Assembly (NCBI GenBank): GCA_030680355.1
Contig: JAUXVF010000027.1
Location: 186,001-250,000, forward strand
Origin: Caulobacter sp.
GTDB lineage: Bacteria > Pseudomonadota > Alphaproteobacteria > Caulobacterales > Caulobacteraceae
Reading direction: 5' to 3'
DNA length: 64,000 bases
The notes beneath the pieces were generated by a model that was given only the letters and a program-made list of their open reading frames with translations, did not search any database and was not told the origin of the DNA. The position numbers were made by a program, and so were the translations under genes. Of this stretch, positions 24,909-37,365 are shown piece by piece. Positions within the stretch are counted from its first letter, which is position 1; every line of letters starts with the position of its first letter.

Positions 24909-27197
24909 ATGAAGACCTACAGCGATACATTCTCCCTACGGAGATTGTGGATAATATTCGCCGCCAGCATGGTCGTCATGTTCGGCACCCTGCTCTTCTT
25001 CGGCCAGCAGATTTACCAGGCCAAGCCGCCGCTTCCGGCCGCCGTCCAGACGACGACCGGCGAGGTCGTCTTCACCCTGGACCAGATCGAGCAAGGCCAG
25101 AACGTCTGGCAATCAATGGGCGGGATGCAGCAGGGCTCGATCTGGGGTCATGGCAGCTATGTCGCCCCGGACTGGTCGGCCGACTGGCTGCACCGGGAAG
25201 CGGTCGCCCTGCTCGATATCATGGCCAGCCGGGAGGGCCAGGGCGCCTATGCCGCCATGGCCGCGCCGGAACAGGCGCGCCTGCAGGCGATGCTGCGGCA
25301 GGAAATGCGGACCAACACCTACGACGCCGCGACGGGCGTGATCACCGTCAGCCCGGCCCGCGCCGCGGCCATCACGACCGTCGGGAGGCATTTCTCAGAT
25401 CTGCTCGAAGCGAAGACGCCGGAGAGCCAGGCGCTGCGCGTGCAGTACGCCATGCCGGTCGACGCGGTCCTGACCCCCGACGAGGCGCGGGCGGTGAACG
25501 CCTTCTATTTCTGGACGGCCTGGGCGGCGACGACCAACCGTCCGGGGCAGGACATCACCTACACCAGCAACTGGCCGCATGAGCCGCTGGTCGGCAACAC
25601 GCCGACCGGCCAGGTGTTCATGTGGACCTTCATCTCGATCTTCGTTCTGCTCGCCGGCATCGGCGGGCTGGTCTGGTACTACGCCAAGGAATTCGACATC
25701 TGGCGTCGCGACGGCGAGCCCGAAGGCGGCTTCGCGGTCTCCGACTTCATGGACGCCATAACCATCACCCCGTCGATGCGGGCGACGGCCAAGTATTTCG
25801 TCGTCGTGGTCGCCCTGCTGGTCGCCCAGGTCCTGCTCGGCATCGTCACGGCCCACTACGCCGTCGAGGGCCAGGGCATCTATGGCCTGCCGTTCGCCGA
25901 GTATTTCCCCTACGCCATCACCCGAACCTGGCACACCCAGCTGGCCGTGCTGTGGATCGCCACCGCCTGGCTGGCCACCGGACTGTTTGTCGCCCCCCTG
26001 CTCGGCGGGCGTGATCCCAAATGGCAGGTGTTCGGCGTCAACTTCCTGTGGATCAGCCTGCTGGTCATCGTCATCGGCTCGTTCGCCGGCGAATGGCTGG
26101 CGATCAACCGGATGATGCCCGACCTCAAGCTCAATTTCTGGTTCGGTCACCAGGGCTACGAATACGTCGACCTCGGCCGCTTCTGGCAGGTCTATCTGTT
26201 CATCGGCCTGCTGCTGTGGGTCGCCCTGGTGCTGCGCGGCATGTGGCCGGCGCTCAAGGCCAAGGAGACCAAGTCGCTTCTCTTCCTTGTCGTGCTGTCG
26301 GCCGTGTCGATCGGCCTGCTGTTCGGCGCCGGCCTGATGTACGGCCAGCACACCCACATCTCGGTCATGGAATACTGGCGCTGGTGGGTGGTCCATCTGT
26401 GGGTCGAGGGCGTCTTCGAGGTCTTCGCCACCGCCATCGTCGCGGCCCTGTTCGTCCGCATGGGTCTGGTCAGGGTCTCGGTCGCCACCACCTCGGTGCT
26501 GTTCGCCACCCTGATCTTCCTCGGCGGCGGCGTGCTGGGCACCTTCCACCACCTGTACTTCAGCGGCACGCCGGTGTCGGTCATCGCCCTGGGCAGCGTG
26601 TTCTCGGCGCTGGAGGTGGTGCCGCTGATGGTCGTGGGCTTCGAAGCCTACAGCCGCGCGCAGCATGAGTCGGTTCATGAGTGGCAGAACACCTACCACT
26701 GGCCGTTCATGTTCTTCGCGGCGGTTCTGGTCTGGAACCTGATCGGCGCCGGGCTGTTCGGCTTCCTGATCAACCCGCCGCTGGCCCTCTATTACATGCA
26801 GGGGCTCAACACGACGGCGACCCACGCCCACGCCTCGCTGTTCGGTGTCTACGGCATGCTGGGACTGGGGCTGACGCTGTTCTGCCTGCGCGGCCTGACC
26901 GACCCCGCGCGGTGGAACAACCGGCTGCTGGCGATCAGCTTCTGGTGCCTGAACATCGGCCTGGCGATGATGGTCTTCATGGCGCTGTTGCCGCAGGGCC
27001 TGCTGCAGACCTACGCCAGCTTCACCCAGGGCTATGCCCACGCCCGCAGCGCGGAGTTCATCCACAGCCCGATCATGGAGGCGCTGGTCTGGGTCCGGGT
27101 GCCCGGCGACGTGGTGTTCAGCGTCGGCGTGTTCGCCTTCGCCGCCTTCCTGGTCCAGGCGCTGTGGACCTCTCGCAAGGCCGCCCCGGCCGACTAG
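24909..27197 (+). CDS. norZ: Quinol-dependent nitric oxide reductase, single large subunit
   Basis: 762 residues. The N-terminal extension with one helix and a large extracytoplasmic domain (TGEVVFTLDQIEQGQNVWQS, GGMQQGSIWGHGSYVAPDWS) marks the qNOR type, which needs no NorC. About 12 core helices of the haem-copper oxidase fold follow, with His ligands in TWHTQLAVLW, VVHLWVEGVFEVF, GTFHHLYFSG and TTATHAHASLFG. The Glu of VEGVFEVF is characteristic of NO reductases. It reduces NO to N2O with quinol electrons in the inner membrane. AGGGA lies before the start. Confidence 0.96.
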   Translation: MKTYSDTFSLRRLWIIFAASMVVMFGTLLFFGQQIYQAKPPLPAAVQTTTGEVVFTLDQIEQGQNVWQSMGGMQQGSIWGHGSYVAPDWSADWLHREAVALLDIMASREGQGAYAAMAAPEQARLQAMLRQEMRTNTYDAATGVITVSPARAAAITTVGRHFSDLLEAKTPESQALRVQYAMPVDAVLTPDEARAVNAFYFWTAWAATTNRPGQDITYTSNWPHEPLVGNTPTGQVFMWTFISIFVLLAGIGGLVWYYAKEFDIWRRDGEPEGGFAVSDFMDAITITPSMRATAKYFVVVVALLVAQVLLGIVTAHYAVEGQGIYGLPFAEYFPYAITRTWHTQLAVLWIATAWLATGLFVAPLLGGRDPKWQVFGVNFLWISLLVIVIGSFAGEWLAINRMMPDLKLNFWFGHQGYEYVDLGRFWQVYLFIGLLLWVALVLRGMWPALKAKETKSLLFLVVLSAVSIGLLFGAGLMYGQHTHISVMEYWRWWVVHLWVEGVFEVFATAIVAALFVRMGLVRVSVATTSVLFATLIFLGGGVLGTFHHLYFSGTPVSVIALGSVFSALEVVPLMVVGFEAYSRAQHESVHEWQNTYHWPFMFFAAVLVWNLIGAGLFGFLINPPLALYYMQGLNTTATHAHASLFGVYGMLGLGLTLFCLRGLTDPARWNNRLLAISFWCLNIGLAMMVFMALLPQGLLQTYASFTQGYAHARSAEFIHSPIMEALVWVRVPGDVVFSVGVFAFAAFLVQALWTSRKAAPAD

Positions 27198-27245
27198 ACC
27201 CGGACAGGCGGGGCTCCGTGAACCGGGACCCCGCCTGGCTGTCTG

Positions 27246-27596
27246 TTACTGGCGCCCTTCGACCAGCTGGACCGTGAACGGGCCGCTGGTCCAGCTGTCG
27301 CCGACCTTGTGGTCGGAGACGGCGGTGCAGATCGGATTGGGATAGCCCGGAGGGGCGGCGCCCTCGAAGGTCAGGCAGACATTGGCGCCCTTGACCGCCC
27401 AGGTTCCGGCCAGCGCCTGATCGCCCTGTTCGCCGGTGAAGGTGTGGTCGCCCTCGTACCAGATGTGAGTCGAGGCGCCGCTGGCGTCGCTGGTGATCGT
27501 GGTGTTGCCGATCCGCGAGGCCATGACCTCGTCGCCGGCCATGGCGGCCGTGGCCGAGAGCGTGAGCGCCGCGACGGCGCCGAGCAGGATACGCAT
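27246..27596 (-). CDS. Small secreted protein of unknown function
   Basis: 116 residues with a clear Sec signal peptide (MRILLGAVAALTLSATAAMA, cleavage after AMA), leaving about 96 residues. The mature part has two Cys (VCLTFEG and PICTAVS) that could form a disulfide and a beta-rich pattern (GTWAVKGANVCLTFEG). The start at 27596 is backed by GGGAGG 6 nt upstream. It is convergent with norZ. Family not recognised. Confidence 0.75.
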   Translation of the reverse strand: MRILLGAVAALTLSATAAMAGDEVMASRIGNTTITSDASGASTHIWYEGDHTFTGEQGDQALAGTWAVKGANVCLTFEGAAPPGYPNPICTAVSDHKVGDSWTSGPFTVQLVEGRQ

Positions 27597-27765
27597 GAAG
27601 ACCTCCCATTTCATTGTTGTGCGAAAGTGGTAGCGGCACGCCCCCGGGGTGGTCAATCGAGGCTTGCCCCACCCCGACTCCCTCTCTAAACGGGCGGCTT
27701 AACCTACAGTTAGTTCAGGGTCGGGCGCGCAGCACTGCGCGACCGCCCATGCGCGCGAGACAAGC

Positions 27766-31053
<3,288 letters not shown>

Positions 31054-31064
31054 CGGTTCGCGAC

Positions 31065-31364
31065 ATGGCGGCTCAAGGGTTGATCGGGGGCCTGGCCGCG
31101 CTGCTGCTGGTCAATCTGACGGCCTGGACCGCCTTCTGGCTGGACAAGCGCGCCAGCGTGCGGGGCGAGCGCCGCATCCCTGAACGCACCCTGCTGCTGC
31201 TCGCCCTGCTGGGCGGCGGCCCGGGCGCGGCGCTGGCCCAGCGCCAGTTCCGTCACAAGACCCGCAAGGAGCCGTTCCGCACCCTGCTGGGACTGATCGT
31301 ACTGGGTCAGGCCGGCGCGGTGATGGCGGTGGCGGGCTGGCTGATCGCGGAGCGGTTCATCTGA
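31065..31364 (+). CDS. DUF1294 family membrane protein
   Basis: 99 residues: an N-terminal helix ([20 protein letters not shown]), the family signature [20 protein letters not shown] then [20 protein letters not shown], and a second helical hairpin at the C-terminus. This matches DUF1294, small inner-membrane proteins of unknown role. It follows carB closely and is probably co-transcribed. Confidence 0.85.
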   Translation: MAAQGLIGGLAALLLVNLTAWTAFWLDKRASVRGERRIPERTLLLLALLGGGPGAALAQRQFRHKTRKEPFRTLLGLIVLGQAGAVMAVAGWLIAERFI

Positions 31365-31405
31365 GCGGCGCCGGTTCCGGGGTAGCGGGGCGGCCACGGC
31401 CGCCC

Positions 31406-31654
31406 CTAGTCCCTGAAAGTAGTCGTCCCGGTTGACGCCATCCTGCTTGCCGCCCTTCAGGCAGCAACGCTTGAAACAACCTCCGGGAGCCGCAGGGGCA
31501 GAGGTCGTTGCGGCCCAGCTTCTCGAGGAGATCCTTGTCGCCGTGGACGACCCTCAGGCCGCGCTTGACCCGCGTCTCGGACGGATAGCCCTTACGCCGT
31601 TTGGATGTGACCTCGAAAGCAGGCGAGGTCGGTGAGGTCGTGTGACTTGCGCAT
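31406..31654 (-). pseudogene. SEC-C zinc-motif protein gene interrupted by three +1 shifts at TTTC
   Basis: The ATG at 31652-31654 has an excellent site (AGAGGAGG). The natural product can be followed as [13 protein letters not shown], then [65 protein letters not shown] and FRD-stop, 81 residues ending in a SEC-C-like C-x-C-x8-C-C zinc site. In the DNA each of the three Phe codons reads TTTC instead of TTC (T runs at 31616-31618, 31474-31476 and 31416-31418), so each shifts the frame by +1. Read without shifts, it stops after 20 codons. All other features (length, codon use, end) are intact. It may be a pseudogene, a sequence error, or a gene using +1 frameshifting at UUU_C. Confidence 0.8.
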
Positions 31655-31827
31655 GGCGGCCTCCTCTGGTTGGCGTCCCGTCCCTATAGGAGGCGCTCGC
31701 CGGCCGACAGGGCCGCGAGGACACAGGGCGGCAGAATCGCATGCCGCAAGCCGCTCGCGTCGCCATGGTCGACCCGGGCCAGAGAAAGGCGGGCGGCTGA
31801 AACGGGCGGGCGCGCATCTCCCCACTG

Positions 31828-31930
31828 TCATCCCGGCCGCGGCGCGCAGCGCGAAGAGCCGGGACCCGGATTCGGCCGGGACTTAACTCTGGGTTCCGGA
31901 TCGTCCCCGCGGGCCGTCCGGGATGACAGG
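31828..31930. repeat. Dispersed palindromic repeat (GTCATCCCGG...CCGGGATGAC family)
   Basis: Begins GTCATCCCGGCCGCGGCGCG, contains AGCCGGGACCCGGATT and ends GTCCGGGATGACAGGG on the same strand, so the ends are inverted (TCATCCCGG/CCGGGATGA). Related to 38539-38637. It fills the gap between the broken SEC-C gene and the universal stress protein gene; the rest of that gap (31655-31827) holds nothing I recognise. Confidence 0.7.
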
Positions 31931-31948
31931 GAGGATCTGGGCCTGCGC

Positions 31949-32794
31949 CTAGTGGGCCATGAACAGCGGGATGGGCGGATCATCGAGCATGCTGCGGGTG
32001 GCGCCGCCCAGAATGAACTCACGCATCCGGGAATGGCCGAAGGCCCCCATGACCATCAACTCGGTATTCTGGCGCGCCACATAGGCGCGTAGCGTCTTGC
32101 CGATGCTGTCGCCTTGAAGCGCCACCTCGTCGACCTTCGCCGACAGTCCGTGACAAGACAGGTGGCGAACGAGATCGGCGGCGGCGCCCGGCCCGGCGCT
32201 CGCCTTCTCGTCGATGACCGTGACCACCCGCACCTCGGCGGCGGCCCTGAGCAGGGGCATTGCGTCGGAAACCGTCCGGGCGGCGTGTCGCGTGCCGTCC
32301 CAGGCGATCGCCACGCGGCCGAGCGCCTGGCCGACAGGAGAGCCCTGTTCGGGAATGGCGATGATCGGCCGACCGGAGCCAAACAACACGCTTTCGGCCG
32401 TGACGGTGTCACCGGCAATCGTCGGCCCGACGGTCAGGAGGCACAGGTCTCGCGTCCGGACCAGCTGGGCGGTGCGGTCGCCTCGCTCATGGGTCGAGGT
32501 TTGTTCCAGCAGCGACTTGACCGCGAGACCGGCGCCGGCGGCTGCCTCGGTAAAGCGTTGAAGGACCTCGCGGGCGGCAACCGCGCTCCTGGCTTCTTCG
32601 TCCTTGGCCAGCTGGTCCAGTCCGATCAGCATGTTCGCCAGCCGGCTGTTGGGCGCACGGATATGCAGCTCGAACGCCAGCGCTGTAAGCTCTCCGCCGA
32701 GCAGCCCGGCAAGCGCGGTCACGGTTGGCCAGGCCGATTCCAGCGCGACCTCGGGATAGGGCTCGACGGCGAACAGAATGTCTTTGTAGACCAC
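31949..32794 (-). CDS. Universal stress protein (tandem UspA)
   Basis: 281 residues. I start it at GTG 32794 (MVYKDILFAVEPYPE), which has GAGGAG 7 nt upstream; the frame continues to 32863 without a site. Two Usp-like halves are seen; the second carries VAIAWDGTRHAART and the nucleotide-binding loop MGAFGHSRMREFILGGATRS (G-x2-GHS). Tandem Usp proteins of this type are often induced at low oxygen in alphaproteobacteria. An FNR/FixK-like box lies 90 bp upstream of the start (32884), consistent with that. Confidence 0.9.
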   Translation of the reverse strand: MVYKDILFAVEPYPEVALESAWPTVTALAGLLGGELTALAFELHIRAPNSRLANMLIGLDQLAKDEEARSAVAAREVLQRFTEAAAGAGLAVKSLLEQTSTHERGDRTAQLVRTRDLCLLTVGPTIAGDTVTAESVLFGSGRPIIAIPEQGSPVGQALGRVAIAWDGTRHAARTVSDAMPLLRAAAEVRVVTVIDEKASAGPGAAADLVRHLSCHGLSAKVDEVALQGDSIGKTLRAYVARQNTELMVMGAFGHSRMREFILGGATRSMLDDPPIPLFMAH

Positions 32795-32883
32795 GGCGGA
32801 ACTCCTCAGTTTGGGGCGCAGGCGTCGCGGAGGCGGGTTCGAGCGCCCTGGACAACCCGTCAATCATCCGTCGGGCCCACGCC

Positions 32884-32897
32884 TTGATCTGGCGCAA
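32884..32897. promoter_or_regulatory. FNR/FixK-type box upstream of the universal stress protein gene
   Basis: TTGATCTGGCGCAA fits the common FixK/FNR variant TTGAT-N4-(A/C)(T/G)CAA. It is centred about 97 bp before the GTG start. The same superfamily box stands before norZ, suggesting shared low-oxygen control. Confidence 0.65.
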
Positions 32898-33028
32898 GCC
32901 GCTTCATCCCCGCCGGCGCCTGGGGACCCGCACCGAAGGCGCGACATGTCCCCGCTCTGAGCACTGGACGCGCGCCCGACTCCCGTTCAAGTTATCGCTG
33001 ATAACAAAAAACAGCGGGGAGGCTGAAC

Positions 33029-33823
33029 ATGGCGGGACGGGTCGCGGGCAAGGTGGCGTTGATCACGGGCGGGGCGAGCGGAATCGGGCGCGGCTGCGCC
33101 GAGCTGCTGGCGGCGGAGGGGGCCATCGTCGTCCTAACCGACGTTCAGGACGCGCTGGGCGCGACGGTCGCGGCCGGCATCGGCGGCAAGTCCGTCTATC
33201 TGCACCATGACGTCACCGACGAGGCCGCCTGGATCGGCGTCGTCGCCGAGGTGCGGTCGCGCTTCGGCCGGCTCGACGTCCTGGTCAACAACGCCGGCAT
33301 CGGCATCGGCGGCCCGGTCACCGAGATCACCCTCGAGGACTGGCGCAAACAGCAGGCGGTCAATGTCGAGGGCGTCTTCCTGGGCGTCAAACACAGCCTG
33401 CCGCTGATGCGCGAGACCGGCGGCGGCAGCATCATCAACATGTCCTCGGTCGCCGGGCTGAAGGGCTCGGCCAACATGTCCAGCTACTGCGCCAGCAAGG
33501 GCGCGGTGCGGCTGTTCACCAAGGCCGTGGCCCTCGAATGCGCGACCGGCGAGGCCATGGTGCGGGTCAATTCCGTGCATCCGGGCATCATCGACACGCC
33601 GATCTGGGGCGGCATCACCGCGACCGTCGGCGGCGAAGCCCCGACCAACGCCGGACCGGATCGGGCCGCCACGGTCGAGGACATCGCCGTCCTGATGTCG
33701 GCCATGGGGACCAGGGGCTTCCCGGCCGATATCGCCGCCGGGGTGCTGTATCTGGCGTCGGACGAAAGCCGCTATGTGACCGGGACCGAACTGGTCATCG
33801 ACGGCGGCCTGATCACCCGCTAA
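33029..33823 (+). CDS. SDR family oxidoreductase (glucose/cyclohexanol dehydrogenase-like)
   Basis: 264 residues: TGGASGIG cofactor motif, acidic LTDVQD after strand 2 (NAD preference), NNAGIG, catalytic Ser in INMSSVAG, YCASK with Tyr and Lys, and GTELVIDGG near the end. GGGGAGG precedes the ATG. Similar enzymes oxidise secondary alcohols or sugars. It is followed 28 bp later by an acyltransferase gene but need not be functionally linked. Confidence 0.88.
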   Translation: MAGRVAGKVALITGGASGIGRGCAELLAAEGAIVVLTDVQDALGATVAAGIGGKSVYLHHDVTDEAAWIGVVAEVRSRFGRLDVLVNNAGIGIGGPVTEITLEDWRKQQAVNVEGVFLGVKHSLPLMRETGGGSIINMSSVAGLKGSANMSSYCASKGAVRLFTKAVALECATGEAMVRVNSVHPGIIDTPIWGGITATVGGEAPTNAGPDRAATVEDIAVLMSAMGTRGFPADIAAGVLYLASDESRYVTGTELVIDGGLITR

Positions 33824-33851
33824 AGCCCGCCGGCTAATCAGCCGGGGACCT

Positions 33852-35708
33852 ATGCGGTACAGAGCGGACATCGACGGACTGCGGGCGCTCGCGGTGCTGG
33901 CCGTGGTCGGATTCCACGCCGGGGTTCCCTTCATGGGCGGCGGTTTCGCCGGGGTGGACGTGTTCTTCGTCCTGTCCGGCTATCTGATCGCCGGCATCGT
34001 CGCCGAGCGGCAGAAGAGCGGCGACTTTTCGCTGTCCTGGTTCTGGGAGCGGCGGATTCGCCGCATCTTCCCGGCCCTGATGACCGTGCTGGCGGCGGTT
34101 TCGGTGATGGCCTGGGTGCTGCTGACGCCCCGCGACCTGACCGACTACAGCCGCTCGATGATCGCGGCCCTGGCCTCGGTGTCCAACCTCTTCTTCTGGA
34201 CCCATTCGGGCTATTTCGCCGCCGAGGACCTGACCCGGCCGCTGCTGCACACCTGGTCGCTGGGGGTGGAGGAGCAGTTCTACCTGGTCTTCCCGGTGTT
34301 CATGCTGCTGGCCGCGCGGCTGTTTCCCGGCCGCGTGCGGACCGTACTCGGGGCGCTGGCCCTGCTGTCCCTCGGGCTGGGCGTGTGGATGGCCAAGGCC
34401 CAGCCGGACGCCGCCTTCTACCTGCCCTTCCCGCGCGCCTGGGAGCTGCTGACCGGGGTGCTGCTGGCGCTGTGGCGGCCGAGCCTGCCCCAGGGGCGCT
34501 GGCGGCACGCGGCCGGTCTGGTCGGGGTGGCCATGGTCGTCGCCACGGTCCTGCTGTTCGACAAGACCACGCCCTGGCCGGGTTTCGCGGCCCTGCTGCC
34601 GGTTCTCGGCACGGCCCTGGTTCTGGTCGGCGAGGGCGGGATCGTCGGCCGGCTGCTGTCGGTGCGGCCGCTGGTCTGGACCGGGCTGGTCTCCTATTCG
34701 CTCTATCTGTGGCACTGGCCGCTGCTGACCTTCCAGCACCTGCTGGCGCCGGGACCCTGGCCGACGGCGGCGGCGGTTCTGCTGGCCGTGGCGCTGTCAG
34801 CCCTGTCGCTGCGCTTCATCGAGCGGCCGTTCCGCGGCGACCGGCTGCTAACCCGCAAGCAGGTTTTCGTCGCCGGCGCGGCCTCGATCCTGCTGCTCGG
34901 GGCGCTGGCCGGGGCCGCCGTGGCCGGCAAGGGCTTCCCCCAGCGCCTCGACGCCCGCGCCCAGGCCATGAACAGCCGACTGAACCGCTCGCCCGACGCC
35001 GCCTATCGCGACGGCACCTGTTTCGTCTCGGCCGCTTATGACGTGAAGGACTACCCCCGCGCCGTCTGCGCCGGCCATGACCCCAAACGGCCCGACTGGC
35101 TGCTGGTCGGCGACAGCCACGCCGCCAGCCTGTGGTCGGGACTGGCCGCCGCCAATCCCGACATCAATGTCATGCAGGCCACGGCCTCGGGCTGTTCCCT
35201 GGCCCTGCTGACCGGCGAGGAGGAACGCGACGCCTGCCGCCGGATGACGGCCCTGATCTATCAGGACCTGATCGTCAACGACCCGCCCGACGGCATCGTG
35301 CTGGCCGGGCGCTGGCGCGAGGACGACCTGCCCCGCGTCGCCGCGACGCTGGACTGGGCGAAGGCGCGGAACCTGCCGGTGATCCTGCTGGGACCGCTGC
35401 CGCAGTACGAGGTCGACCTGCCCCGGTTGATGATCCTGTCCTGGCGGCTCGGCGACCCCGCCCTGCCCGACCGTCGCCGGCTGCGCTGGCCCGAGGGGGT
35501 CGACAAAGGCCTGGCGGCGATCGCGAAGGAAAAGGGCGTGCCCTATGTTTCCCTGCTCGATCTGCTGTGCACGGACGGGGTCTGCACGACCCTGGCGACC
35601 CCGACGGCGCCGCTGCAGTGGGACTATGGCCACCTGACCCCCGAAGGCGCCCGGCTGATCGGCGGCCGGCTTCGCAGCCGCGGTCTGTTTCCGAACCGCG
35701 CCCAATAG
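33852..35708 (+). CDS. OafA/YrhL-type acyltransferase with C-terminal SGNH domain
   Basis: 618 residues. The N-terminal ~340 residues are an acyltransferase-3 membrane domain of about 10-11 helices: RADIDGLRALAVLAVVGFHA with the catalytic His, FFVLSGYLI, RRIRRIFPAL, HTWSLGVEEQFYLVFP. The C-terminal periplasmic part is an SGNH hydrolase-like domain with GDSHAASLW (block I) and DYGHLTPEGA (Asp-x2-His). It should move acyl (often acetyl) groups onto surface glycans; the pseudaminic-acid genes 4 kb away make a glycan target plausible. Confidence 0.93.
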   Translation: MRYRADIDGLRALAVLAVVGFHAGVPFMGGGFAGVDVFFVLSGYLIAGIVAERQKSGDFSLSWFWERRIRRIFPALMTVLAAVSVMAWVLLTPRDLTDYSRSMIAALASVSNLFFWTHSGYFAAEDLTRPLLHTWSLGVEEQFYLVFPVFMLLAARLFPGRVRTVLGALALLSLGLGVWMAKAQPDAAFYLPFPRAWELLTGVLLALWRPSLPQGRWRHAAGLVGVAMVVATVLLFDKTTPWPGFAALLPVLGTALVLVGEGGIVGRLLSVRPLVWTGLVSYSLYLWHWPLLTFQHLLAPGPWPTAAAVLLAVALSALSLRFIERPFRGDRLLTRKQVFVAGAASILLLGALAGAAVAGKGFPQRLDARAQAMNSRLNRSPDAAYRDGTCFVSAAYDVKDYPRAVCAGHDPKRPDWLLVGDSHAASLWSGLAAANPDINVMQATASGCSLALLTGEEERDACRRMTALIYQDLIVNDPPDGIVLAGRWREDDLPRVAATLDWAKARNLPVILLGPLPQYEVDLPRLMILSWRLGDPALPDRRRLRWPEGVDKGLAAIAKEKGVPYVSLLDLLCTDGVCTTLATPTAPLQWDYGHLTPEGARLIGGRLRSRGLFPNRAQ

Positions 35709-35741
35709 ACTTGGGGCCTGACCGGCCCCGTGCTGGGCTCC

Positions 35742-35890
35742 CTTCCCCCTCGATGGGGGAAGGGTCGGGGATGGAGGTGTGGTTCCGGCGTTGCGGGGCG
35801 GGCACGGTTGGGCGCCGGCGCCCTGTCGCGCGCCACGCCGAGACACAGCGGCCACACCACCACCCAACCCTCCTCCATCGAGGAGGAGGG
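35742..35890. repeat. Inverted repeat pair between convergent genes
   Basis: Arm 35742-35782 (CTTCCCCCTCGATGGGGGAA, then GGGTCGGGGATGGAGGTGTGG) and the opposite arm 35851-35890 (CCACACCACCACCCAACCCT, then CCTCCATCGAGGAGGAGGG). Each arm has its own short hairpin (CCCCCTCGATGGGGG, CCTCCTCCATCGAGGAGGAGG). Doublet structure is like the other repeats in the window; it may also serve as a bidirectional terminator. Confidence 0.6.
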
Positions 35891-35910
35891 CTTTTCGGAG
35901 GGGCAGCCCG

Positions 35911-36432
35911 CTAGAGGTCCAGCGCCAGAACCTGGTCATTGTAGTCAGTGGCGCCGACGCGGAAGACGCGGACGCCGACCTGGCGAAAGCCCATCCGGCC
36001 GTAGAAGGCCAGGGCCTTGTCGTTGCCGCCATAGACGCCGAGCAGCAGCCGCCCGGCCCCGCCGGCCCGCGCCGCCTCGACCGCGGCAGTCATCAGCCGC
36101 GCGCCCAGGCCCTGACCGTGCATGCGATGCAGCAGGTAGATGCGGGTCAGCTCTCGGTCGCCGGGCTTCAGCGCGACCGGCAGGTCCGGCGGGCTGAGCA
36201 GCAGGAAGCCGACCGGCGCCTCGCCCGGCGCCATGGTGGCCAGAAACAGCTGACGCTCCGGATCGGCGAGCAGCCGCTGATAGGTTTCCGCCGCATGGGT
36301 GGTGGCGCAGTGATGCAGGATGTCCTCGCCGTCGACGATGCCGGCGTAGGTCTCCAGAAAGGTCGCCGTCGCCACCGCCGACAGCCGGCGGGCGTCCTGG
36401 TCCGTGCAGGGACGGATGGAGATCGGGGTCAT
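35911..36432 (-). CDS. GNAT-family N-acetyltransferase
   Basis: 173 residues with the GNAT core: acidic N-terminal strand and helix (TPISIRPCTDQDARRLSAVA), the CoA pyrophosphate loop RMHGQGLGARLMTAA (Q/RxxGxG/A) and a C-terminal strand after NDKALAFYGRMGFRQVGVR. The substrate is unknown; an RimI-like or small-molecule acetyltransferase is likely. It follows the EamA-type transporter by 12 nt in the same operon. Confidence 0.88.
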   Translation of the reverse strand: MTPISIRPCTDQDARRLSAVATATFLETYAGIVDGEDILHHCATTHAAETYQRLLADPERQLFLATMAPGEAPVGFLLLSPPDLPVALKPGDRELTRIYLLHRMHGQGLGARLMTAAVEAARAGGAGRLLLGVYGGNDKALAFYGRMGFRQVGVRVFRVGATDYNDQVLALDL

Positions 36433-36444
36433 CGGCGGGCGCTC

Positions 36445-37278
36445 CTATCCGGCCAGCAATAGCGCGGCGCCGCCGGCGATCACCAGCGTCCCGATCAGGC
36501 GGCCGGGCGTCAGCCGTTCCTTGAGCACAAATACGGCGATGGCCACGCCGAACAGGATCGAGGTCTCGCGCAGCGCCGCCAGCCGCGGCGTGTCGCCCAG
36601 ACGGTAGGCCCACAGCGCCAGACCGTAGGTGACGATGCTCAGCGCTCCGGCGATCAGGCCGGGCTTCCACTCCTCCCGCGCCGACAGCAGGAACCTCGGG
36701 CCCCGCCAGATCGCAAACAGCAGGCCGATGCCGCCGCCCAGGGTCAGATAGACCCAGACGATGTAGCTGAAGGCGCTGGGCGCGGCCCGCACGCCCTGGG
36801 CGTCGATGACCGTGTAGAGGGCGATGGTGACGCCGGTGGCCAGGGCCCAGCCCAGCGCCCGGCGGTCGACATGGCGGCCCAGGCCCACGGCCATCACCCC
36901 CAGCGACACCAGCGCGATCCCCCCGGCGACCAGCAGGGTGATCGGCTCGGAAAACAGGCTGACCGCCACCACCGCCGCCAGGGCCGGGGCCACGCCGCGC
37001 GAGATCGGATAGGCCACGGTCATGTCAGCGCGCTCAAAGGCCTTGATCAGACAGACCAGGTAGACCAGGTGCGTCGCCCAGCTGGCCGCCAGCCAGCCCC
37101 AGGCGCCGGTCGGCAGCGGCAGGAAGAACACCGCCGGCAGCACCAGCAGGGCCGAAAAGCCGTCGATCAGGGCCCGGCTCGACATCTTGTCGCGCCCGGA
37201 TTTGAGGATGGCGTTGACCACCGCATGGGCCATGCCAGAGGCGATCATCATCAGCGCGGCGGTCTGGGCGAGAGTCAT
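36445..37278 (-). CDS. EamA/DMT-family transporter
   Basis: 277 residues and about ten membrane helices in two similar halves, each with EamA-type features (KAFERADMTVAYPISRGVAP in the first half and YRLGDTPRLAALRETSILFG, then FVLKERLTPGRLIG, in the second). DMT proteins export amino acids or other metabolites. The start at ATG 37278 gives a normal N-terminal helix; the frame stays open to 38016, but that stretch is antisense to another gene. Confidence 0.85.
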   Translation of the reverse strand: MTLAQTAALMMIASGMAHAVVNAILKSGRDKMSSRALIDGFSALLVLPAVFFLPLPTGAWGWLAASWATHLVYLVCLIKAFERADMTVAYPISRGVAPALAAVVAVSLFSEPITLLVAGGIALVSLGVMAVGLGRHVDRRALGWALATGVTIALYTVIDAQGVRAAPSAFSYIVWVYLTLGGGIGLLFAIWRGPRFLLSAREEWKPGLIAGALSIVTYGLALWAYRLGDTPRLAALRETSILFGVAIAVFVLKERLTPGRLIGTLVIAGGAALLLAG

Positions 37279-37365
37279 GCCGTAGGGGAACCGGAATCGT
37301 CCGTTGGGAGAAGAAGGATGCGGGCAGACCCGATCGGCGCCTAGGGTCGCCCCTGGAGGATCGTC

